A DNA stretch of 64,000 nucleotides from assembly GCA_003243915.1 (NCBI GenBank), contig QHCC01000113.1, positions 5,217 to 69,216 of the forward strand. Direction: 5' to 3'. The stretch's first letter is position 1. Each line of letters begins with the position of its first letter. Of this stretch, positions 60,897-64,000 are shown piece by piece. The DNA comes from Pseudonocardiales bacterium. GTDB taxonomy: Bacteria > Actinomycetota > Actinomycetes > Mycobacteriales > Jatrophihabitantaceae. A program made the translations under genes and the position numbers. The notes under the pieces are model-generated. The model did no database searches. It was not told the origin of the DNA and was given only the letters and a program-made list of their open reading frames with translations.

Positions 60897-60982
60897 CGAA
60901 TGCTACCAATATTGGTAGTCATGTCACCCCTTCGGGGAGACCTAAAAGCATTCGTTGGTAATCGTTGATTGGCGTTGATTAA
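60897..60982. other. Candidate oriT / relaxase-binding region
   Basis: Inverted repeat cgaatgct (60897-60904)/agcattcg (60947-60954); perfect 16-bp palindrome ctaccaatattggtag (60903-60918); cccc-ttc-gggg hairpin (60927-60937); three 10-bp direct repeats cgttggtaat/cgttgattgg/cgttgattaa (60953-60982); directly upstream of the relaxase. Confidence 0.6.
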
Positions 60983-63900
60983 TGCGCGGCGGAATGAAGA
61001 CCTATCGTGGTTCTGCCGCTCCTGCCCGGAACTATGTTGAGGCCGATCGCGCTCGCGCCGATGACTACTACCTCACCGAGGGGACGGGTGTCGCGCAGCG
61101 CTACCTTGCGTCGCCAGGAGGCGGTGTGCACTCGCTCGCGCCGCTGAGGGGCGACGGTTACGAGGCCTGGGTCGCCGGTGTCGACCCGGACACTGGTGTC
61201 CCCAAGGGGCGGCTGCGGCACGACGATCAGGCGGTCCGCTTCGTCGAAGTGACCGTCAACGGGCCCAAGACTTGGTCGCTGGCGGCGGAGCTGCACCCGG
61301 ACATCAGCGCCGCCTACGACACCGCACAGGACCGCGCAGCCAACCAGATCATCGACTGGTTGGCGCAACACGCGACCACCCGTGTTGGCCCACGCGGCGG
61401 TCAGATCCAGGTGCCGGTGCAACAGATCGAGGCTGCCACAGTGCGTCATCACACGTCACGAGCCGGCGATCCGCACCGCCATTTGCACCTGCAGATCAAC
61501 GCGCGGGTCCTTGCCGAAGGGACCTGGCGCGGGCTGCATACGGTCGGTGTCAGGGATTCGCTCGACGCGATCAACGGCATCGGGCACGCCGCCGTGATGA
61601 CCGATCCCGGCTTCCGTGCGGCACTCGCAGCGCGCGGTTACTCCCTCGACCCGGCGACCGGCGAGGTCGTCCAACTCGCCGAGTTCGTCGGCCTGTTCAG
61701 TGCCCGCGCCGCGCAGATCGGTCGCAATGTCGACCGTTACGACGCGGAGTGGCGTGCCGCCAACCCGGACCGTGAGCCGGAGCCGAAGCTGCGCCGAGCG
61801 TGGGATGCGAGAGCGTGGGCGGACGCCCGGCCGGACAAAGTGGTGCCCCGCGACGGGGCCGAACTGACGCGCCGCTGGGTGGATGAGCTGCACGAACTCG
61901 GCTTCCGCGAGCCCACCGTGACGGCGTCGATTGACCACCCGAGTGTGGGCTCGTTCGAGCGTGACCAGGCAGTCGACGTTGTGCTCACTCGGCTCGGCGC
62001 GCGTCGGTCGGCGTGGAGCGGCGCAGACATCCGCGGCGAGGTTGAGCAACTCATCGCGCGCCACGACGTCGTCACCGAGGCGTCGGTCCGATGCGAACTT
62101 GCCGAAGATGTCAGTGCACGGACGGTCGCCAGGTGCGTCCAGATTGTTGACCGCGACGGGATGCCTGAGCACATCCGAGCGCTGACGTCTCGCGAGGTAC
62201 TCGACGTCGAAGCGGACCTCACGGCACGCCTCATCGCCCGCGCAACGGCACCCACCACGTTGCGAGTGGGCGCCACTGACGCTCGACCAGGGTTGGACGC
62301 GGTGCAACAAGAAGCAGTACAACTGCTCGCCGGCGATGCGCAGTTGGTCGTGATCGAGGGTGCGGCGGGCGCCGGCAAGACGACAGTGCTGGCCGCGACG
62401 CGCACCGCTGTTGAGGCCGACGGGGATCACCTGATGGTCGTCACACCGACTCGCAAGGCCGCACACGTCGCCGCCCGCGAGGTCGGAGCAAGCGCACATT
62501 CCGCGGCGTGGCTCGTCTTTCAGCACGGTTACCGCTGGGGTGACGACGGCGCGTGGAAGCGGCTTCGGGCAGGTGACATCGACCCAGATACCGGCATGAA
62601 CTTCAGTGGCCCGAGCACCCCGGCGGGTCTCCGACCTGGCGACCTGCTGCTCGTCGACGAGGCCGGCATGCTCGATCAGGACACGGCCCGAGCGTTGCTC
62701 ACCGTCGCCGACGAGCAGCACGCACGAGTAGCGCTCGTTGGCGATCGCCACCAACTCCCCGCTGTCGGACGCGGCGGTGTGCTCGACCTCGCCGTCCGCT
62801 TCGCACCGCCCGAGGCCCACCTGACGCTCGACTCGGTGCACCGCTTCGTCTGCAAGACAACCGCGACGGACGGTTCCGTCGCCATAGTCCGCGACGACGA
62901 GTACGCGCAGCTGAGCCTGGCGATGCGCAGTGGCGACGACCCTGGAGACGTGTTTGATGCACTGGCCGCTCGAGGTCAGATCGCGGTTTACGGCACCGAA
63001 GTCGAGCGCCGAGAAGCCGTGATCGACCGCGCCGCGCGCAGCATCACCGACGGCGAGCGCCGGGCCCTGATCGCCGATACCCGGGAGCAGGTCGCCAGGC
63101 TGAACGCCGACACCAGGGAGTGGCTTATCGCGCGCGGACGCGTCGACGGCTCGGGTGAGATCGTCACGGAATCTGGTCAGCGGATCGGCGTCCGCGATCG
63201 GATCGCGACACGTCGCAACGACCGTGACCTCGCCGTGGCGAACCGTGCCGTCTGGACGGTGACCGACGTCAGCCGCTTCGGAATCACCGTGACGGGCGAG
63301 CACGGAGACCGCACGCTGCCGAACAGCTACGTGCGCTCGCACGTCGAACTCGCCTACGCGACCACCGCCTACGGCGTGCAGGGCGAGACCACCGACGTTG
63401 CCGACCTCGTCGTCGGCGAGCACACCTCAGCAGCGTCGGCGTACGTCGGTATGACCCGCGGCCGCGAATCGAACATCGCGCACCTCGTCGCCGCCGACAT
63501 CGCAGGTGCTCGCGAGCAGTGGACTGCGGTGTTCGCTCGCGACCGCGCCGACCTCGGCCCAGCCCACGCAGCGGAGCTGGCCGCTCAGGAGGCGTCCCGG
63601 TATGCGCGGCACCGACCACTCGACACCGTTCTCGCCGAACTGCACAGCGCGTGGACGGACGAAGCGAACTGCGCGCAACGACTCGCTGACGCGCAACGGC
63701 GCCGGGAGTACCTCATCGACATCGTCGCGCTCGTCGAGCAACGCGAAGCGAAGCTCCCGGCACTCAAGGACGCGTACGACAATGCAGGTCGCTCAAGGGA
63801 CCAGACCGCCACCGCTGCTCAGCATGCCGAGCTGGCAGCTGCCCGGATCATCGACGGCGTCTATGCCAGCCTTCAGCGAGACTGGGACGCGCAGCGCGAG

Positions 63901-64000
63901 GTCGCCCGTGCCGCCGGCAGGATCGTCCACGAGGGACCTGGACGGCTTGGCCAGCGTCTCCGAGCCGTCAATCGAGCCAGCGAGGAGCTTGCCCGCTGGT
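60982..64000 (+). CDS. MobF-family conjugative relaxase with RecD-like helicase domain (TraA/TrwC-like), 3' end truncated by the window edge
   Basis: Open frame with MKTYRGSAAPARNYVEADRARADDYYLTEGTG, HHTSRAGDPHRHLHLQINARV, Walker A VIEGAAGAGKTTVL, LLLVDEAGMLDQ, YATTAYGVQGETTD. Not in the ORF track because it runs off the window. Confidence 0.93.
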   Translation, partial: MRGGMKTYRGSAAPARNYVEADRARADDYYLTEGTGVAQRYLASPGGGVHSLAPLRGDGYEAWVAGVDPDTGVPKGRLRHDDQAVRFVEVTVNGPKTWSLAAELHPDISAAYDTAQDRAANQIIDWLAQHATTRVGPRGGQIQVPVQQIEAATVRHHTSRAGDPHRHLHLQINARVLAEGTWRGLHTVGVRDSLDAINGIGHAAVMTDPGFRAALAARGYSLDPATGEVVQLAEFVGLFSARAAQIGRNVDRYDAEWRAANPDREPEPKLRRAWDARAWADARPDKVVPRDGAELTRRWVDELHELGFREPTVTASIDHPSVGSFERDQAVDVVLTRLGARRSAWSGADIRGEVEQLIARHDVVTEASVRCELAEDVSARTVARCVQIVDRDGMPEHIRALTSREVLDVEADLTARLIARATAPTTLRVGATDARPGLDAVQQEAVQLLAGDAQLVVIEGAAGAGKTTVLAATRTAVEADGDHLMVVTPTRKAAHVAAREVGASAHSAAWLVFQHGYRWGDDGAWKRLRAGDIDPDTGMNFSGPSTPAGLRPGDLLLVDEAGMLDQDTARALLTVADEQHARVALVGDRHQLPAVGRGGVLDLAVRFAPPEAHLTLDSVHRFVCKTTATDGSVAIVRDDEYAQLSLAMRSGDDPGDVFDALAARGQIAVYGTEVERREAVIDRAARSITDGERRALIADTREQVARLNADTREWLIARGRVDGSGEIVTESGQRIGVRDRIATRRNDRDLAVANRAVWTVTDVSRFGITVTGEHGDRTLPNSYVRSHVELAYATTAYGVQGETTDVADLVVGEHTSAASAYVGMTRGRESNIAHLVAADIAGAREQWTAVFARDRADLGPAHAAELAAQEASRYARHRPLDTVLAELHSAWTDEANCAQRLADAQRRREYLIDIVALVEQREAKLPALKDAYDNAGRSRDQTATAAQHAELAAARIIDGVYASLQRDWDAQREVARAAGRIVHEGPGRLGQRLRAVNRASEELARW

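Larger units (their letters stand above)
51406..64000. mobile_element. Integrative conjugative/mobilizable element, one end only; continues beyond the window
   Basis: tRNA 3'-half att core with its CCA end facing the chromosome, followed by MNT/HEPN, hsdMSR, XRE, an oriT-like region and a MobF relaxase. Confidence 0.75.

Noticed and set aside
61456-63423. 655-aa minus-strand ORF
   Set aside because: Shadow of the MobF relaxase, which carries all expected motifs on the plus strand.

Overview
High-GC actinobacterial chromosome. About 1-51.4 kb is ordinary core genome: an XPB-type helicase, a helicase-associated protein, MOSC, cold-shock protein, mqnD/mqnB, a pabB-pabC fusion, a MarR/MFS pair, an rRNA methyltransferase, an ECF sigma unit, a surface-glycan operon, a heterodimeric ABC exporter, sepH, serC, a citrate synthase divergent from pdxH, photolyase, alkB and a LuxR/NB-ARC regulator with a small metabolic cluster. 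From recall, the gene content and order resemble the Rv0861c-Rv0890c neighbourhood of Mycobacterium tuberculosis. At 51,406-51,449 (minus strand) there is only the 3' half of a tRNA-Arg(CCT) gene. I read it as the chromosome-distal att site of an integrative element that fills the rest of the window and continues past 64,000. The visible part of the element carries an HTH-nucleotidyltransferase (MNT)/HEPN pair, a type I R-M locus whose HsdR has a C-terminal AlbA_2/Schlafen-like domain and an apparent N-terminal frameshift, an XRE regulator unit, an oriT-like repeat region and the N-terminal part of a MobF (TraA/TrwC-like) relaxase-helicase. Other notable signals are dispersed TCGAGTG-containing motifs at gene 3' ends, a second single-base frameshift in an alanine-racemase-fold enzyme, a hydrolase-glycosyltransferase fusion with a Cys at the nucleophile elbow, and several inverted repeats placed like operators. 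Functions were assigned by reading motifs and translations; no database search was run. Start codons are my choices and may be off.
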